This document shows, in pieces, positions 1-7,146 of a stretch of 9,186 bases of DNA. How positions within the stretch are numbered: position 1 is the first letter of the stretch; each line of letters starts with the position of its first letter. The translations under genes and the position numbers were made by a program. The DNA is from Syntrophobacterales bacterium (GTDB lineage: Bacteria; Desulfobacterota; Desulfobaccia; Desulfobaccales; 0-14-0-80-60-11). The notes below the pieces were generated by a model. That model searched no databases. It was not told the DNA's origin and worked only from the letters and a program-made list of their open reading frames with translations. Where the stretch lies: NCBI GenBank assembly GCA_023229795.1, contig JALNYP010000107.1, forward strand, positions 1 through 9,186, in the 5' to 3' direction.

Positions 1-1187
<1,187 letters not shown>

Positions 1188-1321
1188 CGTAACTCTCCGA
1201 AACTTGATTAACCTAACCCGACTCCAGGGAGCGGGGAATTCTCTCGCAACCTCAGACAGAGGCAACGCCCTCAGGCCGGCGTTGTTCTCCCAGGCTTACG
1301 CCTGCGGCTGCCCAAAAAAGA
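1188..1321 (-). other. tRNA-Thr to tuf intercistronic leader with two hairpins
   Basis: This stretch is transcribed between the CCA end of tRNA-Thr(GGT) and the tuf start. On the minus strand it first forms CAGGC-GUAA-GCCUG (1291-1304), a 5-bp stem with a GNRA-type tetraloop. A second stem follows, CAACGCC paired with GGCGTTG (1263-1269 with 1278-1284), with an 8-base loop. The ribosome-binding site GGAGAG is at 1193-1198. I see no U-tract, so these are more likely RNA-processing or stability structures than terminators. The pairing is read directly; the processing role is inferred from the fact that tRNA and tuf must be separated from one transcript. Confidence 0.55.
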
Positions 1322-1398
1322 TGGAGCCCACGACCGGGATCGAACCGGTGAACCTCATCCTTACCAAGGATGTGCTCTACCAACTGAGCTACGTGGGC
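1322..1398 (-). tRNA. tRNA-Thr(GGT)
   Basis: The minus strand folds into a complete cloverleaf. The acceptor stem is GCCCACG/CGTGGGC, the anticodon stem CATCC/GGATG encloses loop TTGGTAA, and the T arm carries GGTTCGATCC. The anticodon GGT (1363-1365) reads ACC and ACU. The 3' CCA is encoded (1322-1324). It is the fourth tRNA of the operon and directly precedes tuf, like thrT in E. coli. Confidence 0.97.
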
Positions 1399-1403
1399 CC
1401 ACA

Positions 1404-1479
1404 TGGAGCGGGAAACGGGACTCGAACCCGCAACCCTCAGCTTGGAAGGCTGATGCTCTGGCCATTGAGCTATTCCCGC
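1404..1479 (-). tRNA. tRNA-Gly(TCC)
   Basis: The cloverleaf on the minus strand has acceptor stem GCGGGAA/TTCCCGC, anticodon stem TCAGC/GCTGA and loop CTTCCAA. The anticodon TCC (1444-1446) reads GGA and GGG. The T arm is GCGGG-TTCGAGT-CCCGT and the CCA end is encoded. Only five bases separate it from tRNA-Thr(GGT), so both must be cut from one precursor. Confidence 0.97.
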
Positions 1480-1494
1480 ATCCTAAAGGAGTAA

Positions 1495-1579
1495 TGGTGG
1501 AGAGGGGAGGATTCGAACCTCCGTAGGCTACGCCAACGGGTTTACAGCCCGTCCCCTTTGGCCACTCGGGTACCTCTCC
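1495..1579 (-). tRNA. tRNA-Tyr(GTA)
   Basis: This is an 85-base class II tRNA with acceptor stem GGAGAGG/CCTCTCC, anticodon stem ACGGG/CCCGT and loop CTGTAAA. The anticodon GTA is at 1543-1545. A long variable arm follows, as expected for bacterial tRNA-Tyr, then a T arm with GGTTCGAATCC. The discriminator is A and the CCA is encoded. It is the second tRNA in the transcript. Confidence 0.97.
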
Positions 1580-1604
1580 GGACTGAATGAAAATGCTGCC
1601 TCCC

Positions 1605-1679
1605 TGGAGCTGGCGATGGGACTCGAACCCGCAACCCCCTGATTACAAATCAGGCGCTCTACCATTGAGCTACGCCAGC
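1605..1679 (-). tRNA. tRNA-Thr(TGT), first gene of the tRNA-tuf operon
   Basis: The minus-strand cloverleaf has acceptor stem GCTGGCG/CGCCAGC, D arm GCTC/GAGC, anticodon stem CCTGA/TCAGG and loop TTTGTAA. The anticodon TGT (1645-1647) reads ACA and ACG. The CCA is encoded. One oddity is in the T stem, GCGGG/CCCAT: it has a G-U pair and a C-A mismatch (bases 1631 and 1617), where the neighbouring tRNA-Gly has a normal C-G pair. The gene otherwise looks intact. It is the counterpart of E. coli thrU. Confidence 0.96.
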
Positions 1680-1728
1680 CTCGCGCCCCATTTCACTAGG
1701 CCAGAACTGCCCAAATTTTAACTTTATA

Positions 1729-1757
1729 AGTGTATGAGTCTGCGAGGAGATTGTCAA
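1729..1757 (-). promoter_or_regulatory. sigma70-type promoter of the tRNA-tuf operon
   Basis: On the minus strand there is a perfect -35 box TTGACA (1752-1757), a 17-base spacer and a -10 box TACACT (1729-1734, four of six consensus bases). Transcription would start near 1721, about 40 bases before tRNA-Thr(TGT). A strong promoter suits a stable-RNA and tuf operon. Confidence 0.75.
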
Positions 1758-2210
1758 TCTTTTTTCTGAAAAATCTTGCCCCGGGACCCCGGCCGCCTTC
1801 CGCTCCTGCCAGGACTCACCCCTGCTAACCGTCCCCGGACGCCGCCACCCATGGCAAACATTTATTATACGAGATTAAACCCCCCGGTCAAGTCCCAAGT
1901 GACACATACCTCTCGCCTGAGTTCAATCTTGCCTGGTCCACAGTCACCCCGCGGTTCCTTAGGTCCGTTCCGGTAACTTTCTTTACTTTATGGAATTTTG
2001 CCAGGAGTGCTTGAGAATGAAGTATTGCAGATCTTGCCCTATTCAGGATTGCTGGCTTCCTTCAAGCCCAACGCTCCCCCACTCGGACCTCAATTTCCCA
2101 TGCCTGCCAGATCATTAACTATCCATACTCTTTGGCAAATTTATGATCTTAGTAAGGTTATTGGCAAAATGGGTAACAAGCATCAATAAAATTTTGAACT
2201 AAATCCATAG
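1758..2210. other. intergenic stretch without a recognisable gene
   Basis: This is the spacer between the divergent tRNA-tuf operon and the MerR-like gene. Short open frames exist on the plus strand (for example 1776-1976 and 1998-2189). They lack a Shine-Dalgarno sequence and the translations are proline-rich or unlike any family I know. The only pattern I noticed is the octamer TTGGCAAA, present at 2132-2139 and 2161-2168. Base composition shifts towards A+T from about 2110 onwards. Confidence 0.5.
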
Positions 2211-2256
2211 ATGATTTAATCATTTTATTTCGCAAAAATGATCATTTTGATCATTT
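2211..2256. promoter_or_regulatory. two palindromic operator candidates upstream of the MerR-like gene
   Basis: ATGATT-T-AATCAT (2211-2223) is a perfect 6-bp-arm palindrome with one central base. Twelve bases later lies a 21-bp inverted repeat (2236-2256) with 9-bp arms AAATGATCA and TGATCATTT around TTT. Its 3' arm overlaps the putative -35 box of the downstream gene. Small MerR-type proteins bind DNA as dimers at inverted repeats, so autoregulation is plausible. The symmetry is seen directly; the operator role is inferred. Confidence 0.5.
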
Positions 2257-2282
2257 GAAAAGATATTTCTCTTTGTTAGAGT
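2255..2282 (+). promoter_or_regulatory. probable promoter of the MerR-like gene
   Basis: TTGAAA (2255-2260, five of six bases of the -35 consensus) is followed by a 16-base spacer and TAGAGT (2277-2282, four of six of the -10 consensus). It sits about 50 bases before the ATG. The spacer is not the elongated 19-20 bases typical of MerR-activated promoters, so repression by the overlapping inverted repeat is the more natural reading. Confidence 0.4.
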
Positions 2283-2335
2283 AATGTCAAATCCTGTTCT
2301 AGTATTGCTTTCTAAAAATGCCATAAGGAGTGACT

Positions 2336-2665
2336 ATGAGCGCTGCCGAACGAAACCATAAAAAAGAACCTCGCGTAACTTCCCTGATTCGTAAAAATGA
2401 TCAGGGCGCCGGAGAAATAGATATCAGCCTGCTTGATGGCATGTTAACCATCGAGCAGGTATCTAAGCTCACCGGGTTAAATAAAACTACCCTGCGGTAT
2501 CTGGAAAGAAAGTTTAACGATCTTTTGCATCCCAAGCGCACCGAAAAAAGGCAGAGACAATATTCCATGGAGGATGTGAAACTCATCAAGACGATCAAGA
2601 AGCTTCAGGATGAAGAGTACCTTACGTTCAAGGGTATCTACCTGCGGCTTAAGGATCTCTCTTAA
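2336..2665 (+). CDS. small MerR-family DNA-binding protein, helix-turn-helix domain only
   Basis: The 109-residue protein has a charged N-terminal tail (about 1-35). A MerR-type winged helix-turn-helix follows: LTIEQVSKLTGLNKTTLRYL (about 37-56), then a basic wing with KRTEKRQRQYSMEDV (about 67-81) and an I..I..L helix. Classical MerR proteins are longer and carry a coiled-coil dimerisation helix and an effector domain. Those are absent here, so no inducer can be predicted. Stand-alone proteins of this type are common in Desulfobacterota, and their targets are mostly unknown. I chose the ATG at 2336 because AAGGAG ends five bases before it; a GTG at 2330 is in frame but lies inside that ribosome-binding site. 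The gene is visibly more A+T-rich than its neighbours. It is flanked by ATGATCA-containing palindromes upstream and downstream, and an 11-base copy of the half-site lies in its own coding sequence (2393-2403). Confidence 0.85.
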   Translation: MSAAERNHKKEPRVTSLIRKNDQGAGEIDISLLDGMLTIEQVSKLTGLNKTTLRYLERKFNDLLHPKRTEKRQRQYSMEDVKLIKTIKKLQDEEYLTFKGIYLRLKDLS

Positions 2666-2717
2666 AGATAATTCGGTCAATCCAGATTATCGCTGCGACG
2701 GAATCACCTCCATCTTT

Positions 2718-2810
2718 GCTTCGGTTTTCATGGGGCATGAAGGGCGCTAGCCGCCGATAAGAGAAATCTCCAGGGCTTGCCAAAATAGCATGTCCCCTGA
2801 AAACCGAAGC
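2718..2810. repeat. 93-bp long inverted-repeat (hairpin) element
   Basis: The arms at 2718-2739 and 2789-2810 are complementary over 21 pairs. There are 13 uninterrupted pairs (GCTTCGGTTTTCA with TGAAAACCGAAGC), then GGGG/CCCC and CATG/CATG, interrupted by one bulged T on each side. They enclose 49 bases that contain GGCGCTAGCC. No U-tract follows on either strand, so it is not an ordinary intrinsic terminator. It could be a REP- or MITE-like dispersed repeat, or the core of a structured RNA. The symmetry is certain; the nature is not. Confidence 0.65.
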
Positions 2811-3291
2811 ATGATTGGGCGTGGGGAGAACTATCTGCGTTAGATTGATTCAAGAAGATAGATAATCTTTATGGATATGATCATTATATCCTTCCCCAAA
2901 CAGCAGGTTATCTTTTGCCCTAATGCCAGGCTTAATCTGACCACCATTGCCTGGCGCTCAGCTCAAGTCTTAATCATTACCCTGATTTACTCCCTTTTCC
3001 CGGTCATTTCTTCTCCCTATTCTGGCCCCGCACCCCCTCCCCTGCTACCCTGCTAGTGGCCTGAAGGTCAGATTCGTGGAGAGGGCTGATTATGCCTTGA
3101 CAAGAAACTGAGGCTCTATCGGGGCGGACCTGCCCCCCGGCCAGGTTGTCCCGCATCAGAAGCGGGCCTTGACAGAAATTATCCGGATATCAACTGCTTC
3201 TCCCCGGGTCCTCAGCGGTTGAAAAGCGGGCCGCCCGCGGCCCATCAGCGGATCGAGCCCGCTTCCAACCGCGGCGCCGGCGTTCTTTCGT
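2811..3291. other. intergenic stretch before selA, no gene seen
   Basis: This region holds small symmetric sequences but no credible reading frame. At 2873-2891 is GGATAT-GATCATT-ATATCC, which includes the palindrome ATGATCAT found in the operator candidates upstream of the MerR-like gene. GCCAGGC and GCCTGGC (2925-2931, 2949-2955) form a 7-bp stem. CCCGC-ATCAGAA-GCGGG lies near 3150-3166. GCCTTGACA occurs twice (about 3094 and 3166) without a matching -10 box. I looked for a selC (tRNA-Sec) gene here and did not find one. Confidence 0.5.
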
Positions 3292-3320
3292 TTGACAGAC
3301 CCGCGCCCCGGTGGCATATT
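3292..3320 (+). promoter_or_regulatory. selA promoter
   Basis: A perfect -35 box TTGACA (3292-3297), a 17-base spacer and CATATT (3315-3320, four of six of the -10 consensus) place the start of transcription near 3327. The leader would be about 14 bases, just enough for the AAAGGAG ribosome-binding site at 3328-3334. A promoter this close also argues against starting selA at the in-frame GTG at 3311. Confidence 0.7.
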
Positions 3321-3340
3321 TCTGGGCAAAGGAGCGAATT

Positions 3341-4759
3341 ATGGACCCCAAGCGCGCCGCCCTGTTGCGCCAATTGCCTCAGGTGGACGACCTGCTGCGC
3401 CGCCCTGAACTGGCCCCGATGATCAACGCCCTGCCGCGCTCTTTGGCCGCCGCGGTGGTCCGCCGGGTACTGGCCGGCCAGCGCCAGGCCATCAATATCT
3501 CGCCCCCGGAAGCGCTGCCCGCGGCCCTGAACGACGCGGCCCTGCTCCGGGACCTGGGCGAGGCCCTGGCCGCCGCGGCCCAGCCGTCCCTGCGCCGGGT
3601 GATCAACGCCACCGGGGTGATCATCCACACCAACCTGGGGCGCTCCCCCCTGGGGGAGCCCTGCCTGGCGCCGTTAATCGAGGTGGCCAGCCGCTATAAC
3701 ACCCTGGAGTACGACCTGGCCAAACGGAGCCGGGGGTCCCGCCAGGACCACCTGGAGGGGGTCGTCAAAGAACTGACCGGTGCCGAAGGCGTGCTGGTGG
3801 TCAACAATAACGCCGCCGCAGTGCTCCTGGCCCTCAACACCCTGGCCAAGGATAAAGAGGTGGTCATCTCCCGGGGCCAGTTGGTGGAGATCGGCGGCTC
3901 CTTCCGCATGCCCGCGATCATGGCCGCCAGCGGCGCCATCCTCAAAGAGGTGGGCACCACCAACAAGACGCACCTCAAAGATTTCGAGACGGCCATCACC
4001 TCGGAAACCGCCATGCTCCTCAAGGTCCATCCCAGCAACTTTCGCATCCTGGGCTTCACCCACGAAGTGAGCCTGGCCGAGATGGTGGCCCTGGGGCGGC
4101 GCTACGGATTGATGGTGGTGGAGGACCTGGGCAGCGGCTGTCTGGTGGATCTCGGCAAGTATGGCCTCGAACACGAACCCACGGTGCAGGAGACCGTAAA
4201 AACCGGCGCCGACCTGGTGTTATTCAGCGGCGACAAGCTCCTGGGGGGGCCGCAAGCCGGCCTCATCCTGGGCAATAAGGAAGTGGTGGAGTCCTTGAAG
4301 CAGAATCCGTTGACCCGGGCTCTGCGTCCCGACAAGATGACCCTCACGGGCCTCGAAGCCACCCTGCGCCTCTATCTGGACGAGCCCCGGGCCCTTATGG
4401 AGATCCCCACCCTGCGCATGCTCACCTGCCCGGTGGCCGAATTGGATCGCCAGGCCCGGGCCCTGGCCCGCCGCCTAAAACGCCGCTTCGGGTCCCGGCT
4501 CAGCGTAGTGGTGGTGGGCAGCGAAGGCCGGGCCGGGGGCGGGTCTCTGCCCCAGGCGGCCCTGCCCAGCCGGGCACTGGCCCTCACCGTCCCCCCACTG
4601 CCCCCCCAGGAACTGGAAGTCCGGCTGCACCGGGCCGCCACCCCGGTGGTTTCCCGGGTGGAACACGGCGTGGTGCTCCTGGACCTGCGCACCTTGCTGC
4701 CGGGGGATCAGGACGCCCTGCTGGGGGTCCTCGAGGAAGTGCTGGCCGGGCTAAAATAA
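3341..4759 (+). CDS. selA: L-seryl-tRNA(Sec) selenium transferase
   Basis: SelA is the PLP-dependent cytoplasmic enzyme that converts seryl-tRNA(Sec) to selenocysteyl-tRNA(Sec) with selenophosphate, the last step of bacterial selenocysteine synthesis. The 472-residue protein is close to the E. coli length (463). An N-terminal helical domain (about 1-70, tRNA-binding in the family) precedes the hallmark RRVINATGVIIHTNLGRSPL, then RSRGSRQDHLEG and EGVLVVNNNAAAVLLAL. The catalytic-lysine motif FSGDKLLGGPQAGLI puts the Schiff-base lysine at residue 299 (K295 in E. coli). The C-terminal small domain is complete and ends at TAA. The ATG at 3341 is chosen because AAAGGAG lies six bases upstream and the promoter overlaps any earlier start. 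selB often follows selA in the same operon; here the next gene, hup, points the other way, so selB, selD and selC must be elsewhere if the pathway works. The organism presumably makes selenoproteins. Confidence 0.97.
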   Translation: MDPKRAALLRQLPQVDDLLRRPELAPMINALPRSLAAAVVRRVLAGQRQAINISPPEALPAALNDAALLRDLGEALAAAAQPSLRRVINATGVIIHTNLGRSPLGEPCLAPLIEVASRYNTLEYDLAKRSRGSRQDHLEGVVKELTGAEGVLVVNNNAAAVLLALNTLAKDKEVVISRGQLVEIGGSFRMPAIMAASGAILKEVGTTNKTHLKDFETAITSETAMLLKVHPSNFRILGFTHEVSLAEMVALGRRYGLMVVEDLGSGCLVDLGKYGLEHEPTVQETVKTGADLVLFSGDKLLGGPQAGLILGNKEVVESLKQNPLTRALRPDKMTLTGLEATLRLYLDEPRALMEIPTLRMLTCPVAELDRQARALARRLKRRFGSRLSVVVVGSEGRAGGGSLPQAALPSRALALTVPPLPPQELEVRLHRAATPVVSRVEHGVVLLDLRTLLPGDQDALLGVLEEVLAGLK

Positions 4760-4761
4760 AC

Positions 4762-4793
4762 TGAGGGCGGGAACCGGTGCTTTCCCGCCCTCA
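4762..4793. terminator. strong hairpin between convergent selA and hup
   Basis: TGAGGGCGGGAA (4762-4773) pairs perfectly with TTCCCGCCCTCA (4782-4793) around an 8-base loop, just after the selA stop. On the plus strand it is followed by eight A, not U, so for selA it would be a stable 3' stem without a U-tract. On the minus strand it is followed by GTTTATTTTAG, which is U-rich, so it better resembles a terminator for transcripts arriving from the hup side. The hairpin is certain; its direction of action is inferred. Confidence 0.6.
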
Positions 4794-5086
4794 AAAAAAA
4801 TTCTAACCTAACCACTAAGTGATGGGGTGATGGGGGTTAAATCAAGGCACGCTCGGGATCGGAACCTGCTGCTGGCGCTCACGGACCGCGTCAAGGTCAT
4901 GATAATATTTTACTGAATAATTCTTTCTGAAATTGATCGGTCCCGGGGCGACACCTGGCCATTCGGCGACTTTGGCCATCTCCCGAGGAAACTGCGCAAT
5001 CATGCCGACTTTGGGAGCTCCGGGCTGACTCACCGGAGGGTCCGCAGATTCCGCCGCTTACGGGAAAACAGATGAAAGCCGCTCCT
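4794..5086. other. convergent intergenic stretch, no convincing gene
   Basis: This region lies downstream of both selA and hup. A minus-strand frame at 4842-5033 (63 codons from a GTG) is open, but it has no ribosome-binding site and no family resemblance I can recognise. Its A+T content rises around 4900-4935. Nothing else stands out except the short tandem GTGATGGG GTGATGGGGG near 4819. Confidence 0.45.
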
Positions 5087-5111
5087 AAAACTCGTGCCGG
5101 GTCAAACCGGC
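5087..5111 (-). terminator. weak terminator-like hairpin after hup
   Basis: Immediately after the hup stop, the minus strand reads GCCGG-TTTGAC-CCGGC (5096-5111), then ACGAG and four T (5087-5090). The stem is short and the U-tract weak and displaced. It may attenuate rather than end hup transcription, leaving the larger hairpin at 4762-4793 as the backstop. Confidence 0.35.
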
Positions 5112-5114
5112 GGC

Positions 5115-5387
5115 CTACTTAACTGAATCTTTTAATTGTTTTCCGGGCTTGAATTTCACCACTTTGGTGGCCGGGATTTTGATGGGGGTGCCGGTCTGGG
5201 GATTCCGGCCTTCCCTGGCCTTGCGCTCGGATACCATAAAGGTGCCGAAGCCGGCCAAAGCCAACTTGCCATCGGCCTTAAGAGCCTCTGAAATGATCCT
5301 GATCAGGCTGTTGATGGCCTTCTCCGCATCCACCTTCCTTACCTGAGCCTCTCCCGCCACCTGCGCAATCAGTTCCGCTTTGGTCAT
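5115..5387 (-). CDS. hup: HU-family nucleoid DNA-binding protein
   Basis: HU proteins are small dimeric histone-like proteins that bend and compact DNA in the nucleoid. The 90-residue length is typical. The N-terminal helices (MTKAELIAQVAGEAQVRKVDAEKAI) form the dimer body. The HU/IHF signature GFGTFMVSERKAREGRNPQTG spans about 46-66, with the DNA-intercalating proline at 63 in RNPQTG. The C-terminal VKFKPGKQLKDSVK completes the fold. The sequence fits HU better than IHF alpha or beta, but which paralogue it is cannot be decided alone. The ATG at 5387 has GGGAG eight bases upstream within a purine-rich AAAGGGAGAGAGG tract. The gene is a separate unit, more than 460 bases downstream of lptG on the same strand. 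I could not identify a convincing promoter. Confidence 0.96.
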   Translation of the reverse strand: MTKAELIAQVAGEAQVRKVDAEKAINSLIRIISEALKADGKLALAGFGTFMVSERKAREGRNPQTGTPIKIPATKVVKFKPGKQLKDSVK

Positions 5388-5856
5388 AATCCTCTCTCCC
5401 TTTCTCCTGATTTACGGTTGACTGTTTACCCCTGATAAAAAATTCTGCAATTCAGCAAATGGGTACCCCGACGCCCATCCCCCCTTTAAGGTAATTTTTT
5501 CCCCAGATGGCGGGTCGAGAATTAATCTCAAAACCGGATTCCACCTGAGGTTGCAGTTTCCCTTTGATAGCACAAAATCCGGGAGCTTGACAATAGAAAA
5601 TGTTAAAAAATCATTGGCCTATCTTCATGTATTTCAAAATAATCCCACCCTGGTCACCCTGGCCTCGACGCCGCGAGCTGGGCTACCCTCCCCACTATCT
5701 ATATAAATAGTGGTAATGACAGCTATTTTAACCTCACACGCGGCGCGCCCCCTCGGGCCGCAAGTCCACCGCGGCTGGGAAACCTGAGGAAAATTCCCGG
5801 CCTAAGGGACAGACGGCCCTGGGCCAGATGAAAAGTGGGAGATGGCGGCGCCGCGG
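5388..5856. other. intergenic stretch between lptG and hup, no gene seen
   Basis: This region holds no credible coding sequence; the minus-strand frame at 5723-5968 overlaps the end of lptG and is composition-driven. Its right part is G+C-rich and its middle (about 5570-5640) A+T-rich. TTGACA occurs at 5587-5592 on the plus strand but lacks a good -10 box and points at the 3' end of lptG. Neither a clear lptG terminator nor a clear hup promoter is visible. Confidence 0.45.
5692..5713. repeat. 22-bp AT-rich inverted repeat
   Basis: CCACTAT (5692-5698) and ATAGTGG (5707-5713) are perfect 7-bp arms around CTATATAA, whose TATATA core is itself symmetric. One mismatched pair therefore interrupts an otherwise 22-bp palindrome. 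It lies 305 bases upstream of hup, so it could be a regulator site or simply a small hairpin. No function can be assigned. Confidence 0.5.
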
Positions 5857-6957
5857 TTACTTGGTCACCTGGCGCAGCAGCACCACGGCCAGACCGCCGA
5901 AGACCAGGTGGGGAGCGATAACCGCCAGAAGTGGGGGGAAGCTGCCGGCCTGCCCGAACGAGGCGCAAAATCCAAAAAACAGCCAGTACCCGAACATGAG
6001 CCCCAGCCCCGCGGCCACCATGGAGGTGATATGAATCTGTTCATGGCGCAAGGCCAGGCCCAAGCCCAGAATCACGAGGATCAACGGAGTTGCCGCCAGG
6101 GAAAACCGGTCGTAGAGGTCCACCCGGTAAGGGGTGGATTTATAACCGTCCCGCTCCAGGCGTTCCATGTAGCGATACAGCTCATTGACATCCATCTCCG
6201 TCACCTTTTTTTCCAGGTCGGCGAAGTCCTTGGGCTGCTCCGTGAGCATCAGGTTGCGCTCATGGAATTTTTCTCCCACCACTACCCCGTTGGCGTCAAA
6301 GGTCTGGACATAGCCGTCGAAGAAGTGCCAGTGGTCGCCCTGCCATTGGGCCCGGGCCGCGGCCACGATCTGCACCAGGTGAAACTGGCGGTCGAACAGG
6401 TAAATTTTTACCCCTTCCAGGGTCTGGATATCCTTGCGGAACATGACAATATTATAAATGGCCTGGTCGCCCTTGTACCAAAAGTGCTCCAGGTTGTGCA
6501 GGTTGCGCGGCGGTTTCTTTTCCACTTCGGTCTGCCAGAACACACTGAGCTGGCCCTGGCTCCAGGGAACCAGGTACAGATTCAGGGACAACAGGAGCAG
6601 GGCCACCAGGCCGGCATAGATGATAATGGGCCGCATCAGACACAGGATATTCAGGCCCGAGGTCCGGATGGCCATGGTTTCGTGGGACCGGGACATGAGG
6701 CCGAAAGTCAGCATGACCCCCAGCAGCACCGCGGCGGGGAGAACCTGGCTGACCGCGAAGGGCAATTTGAGGATGAGGTATTCCAGCAGTTTGGCCGCGC
6801 CCAAATGGGCCCGGACCAGGCGGTCGATCTTTTCGAAAAAATCGACGACCACGAAGAGGGAGACAAAGGTCAAGAGGCTGAGGGCCATGAGTTTGACAAA
6901 CTCACGGGCCACGTAGTGTTCCAGGATATGGGAGCGGAAAAGCCCGGGGCCGACCAT
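5857..6957 (-). CDS. lptG: LPS export ABC transporter permease, LptG/LptF family (LptG favoured)
   Basis: LptF and LptG form the inner-membrane permease of the LptB2FG transporter, which extracts lipopolysaccharide and pushes it onto the LptC-LptA bridge. The 366-residue protein matches the family length (about 360). Three N-terminal membrane segments lie at roughly 20-42, 62-87 and 106-130, and three C-terminal ones at 286-304, 310-330 and 341-361. A soluble beta-rich periplasmic domain lies between (about 131-265). The segment SRSHETMAIRTSG (89-101), after the second membrane helix, matches the cytoplasmic coupling region that contacts LptB. The C-terminal half, with YRVDLYDRFSLAATPLILVILGLGL, looks more like LptG than LptF. 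lptF is usually the upstream neighbour, but here the upstream gene (nfo) is divergent, so lptF must be elsewhere. The ATG at 6957 is the only suitable start after an in-frame stop at 6970-6972, and it has no Shine-Dalgarno sequence. Confidence 0.9.
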   Translation of the reverse strand: MVGPGLFRSHILEHYVAREFVKLMALSLLTFVSLFVVVDFFEKIDRLVRAHLGAAKLLEYLILKLPFAVSQVLPAAVLLGVMLTFGLMSRSHETMAIRTSGLNILCLMRPIIIYAGLVALLLLSLNLYLVPWSQGQLSVFWQTEVEKKPPRNLHNLEHFWYKGDQAIYNIVMFRKDIQTLEGVKIYLFDRQFHLVQIVAAARAQWQGDHWHFFDGYVQTFDANGVVVGEKFHERNLMLTEQPKDFADLEKKVTEMDVNELYRYMERLERDGYKSTPYRVDLYDRFSLAATPLILVILGLGLALRHEQIHITSMVAAGLGLMFGYWLFFGFCASFGQAGSFPPLLAVIAPHLVFGGLAVVLLRQVTK

Positions 6958-6963
6958 GGCACG

Positions 6964-6992
6964 TTTATATCAGAAAGCCAGGCACTTTTCAC
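6964..6992 (-). promoter_or_regulatory. lptG promoter, positioned for a leaderless mRNA
   Basis: On the minus strand GTGAAA (6987-6992, four of six of the -35 consensus) is followed by a 17-base spacer and TATAAA (6964-6969, five of six of the -10 consensus). Only six bases separate the -10 box from the ATG of lptG. The usual start site, about seven bases downstream, therefore falls on the A of the start codon. This agrees with the missing ribosome-binding site. Confidence 0.55.
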
Positions 6993-7146
6993 CCGTTATC
7001 GGGGGAGAGTAGCCGGCCGCAAGGGAAAGGAAGAAAGGAATAGCTTTAGGTATGATAGAACAAGGGTGGTAAGGGTGAGGAAAGCTCGACGGGCAATATC
7101 CGCTTGAGGCGGTTTTCCCCTTTTCACCTTTTCGCCCCAAATTTTT

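Noticed and set aside
1776..2189. Two short plus-strand frames (1776-1976, 1998-2189) upstream of the MerR-like gene
   Set aside because: They lack ribosome-binding sites; the translations are proline-rich and uneven in composition, as expected of non-coding DNA.
2718..2810. Integron attC site
   Set aside because: The ends lack the paired RYYYAAC/GTTRRRY core sites, and there is no integrase or cassette structure nearby.
3094..3180. Two upstream TTGACA boxes (3097-3102 and about 3169-3174) as extra selA promoters
   Set aside because: Neither has a -10 box at 16-18 bases; only the box at 3292-3297 is completed by CATATT at 17 bases.
3057..3300. Possible tRNA-Sec (selC) upstream of selA
   Set aside because: No extended acceptor stem, anticodon loop with TCA or TTCGA-type T loop could be found on either strand.
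4842..5033. 63-codon minus-strand frame starting at GTG between selA and hup
   Set aside because: It has no ribosome-binding site, no upstream ATG before an in-frame stop, no known family and no promoter. A relic cannot be excluded.
5842..7107. 421-codon plus-strand frame opposite lptG
   Set aside because: It is the antisense shadow of lptG; its translation is rich in His and Gln with no domain, while the opposite strand encodes a clear membrane protein.
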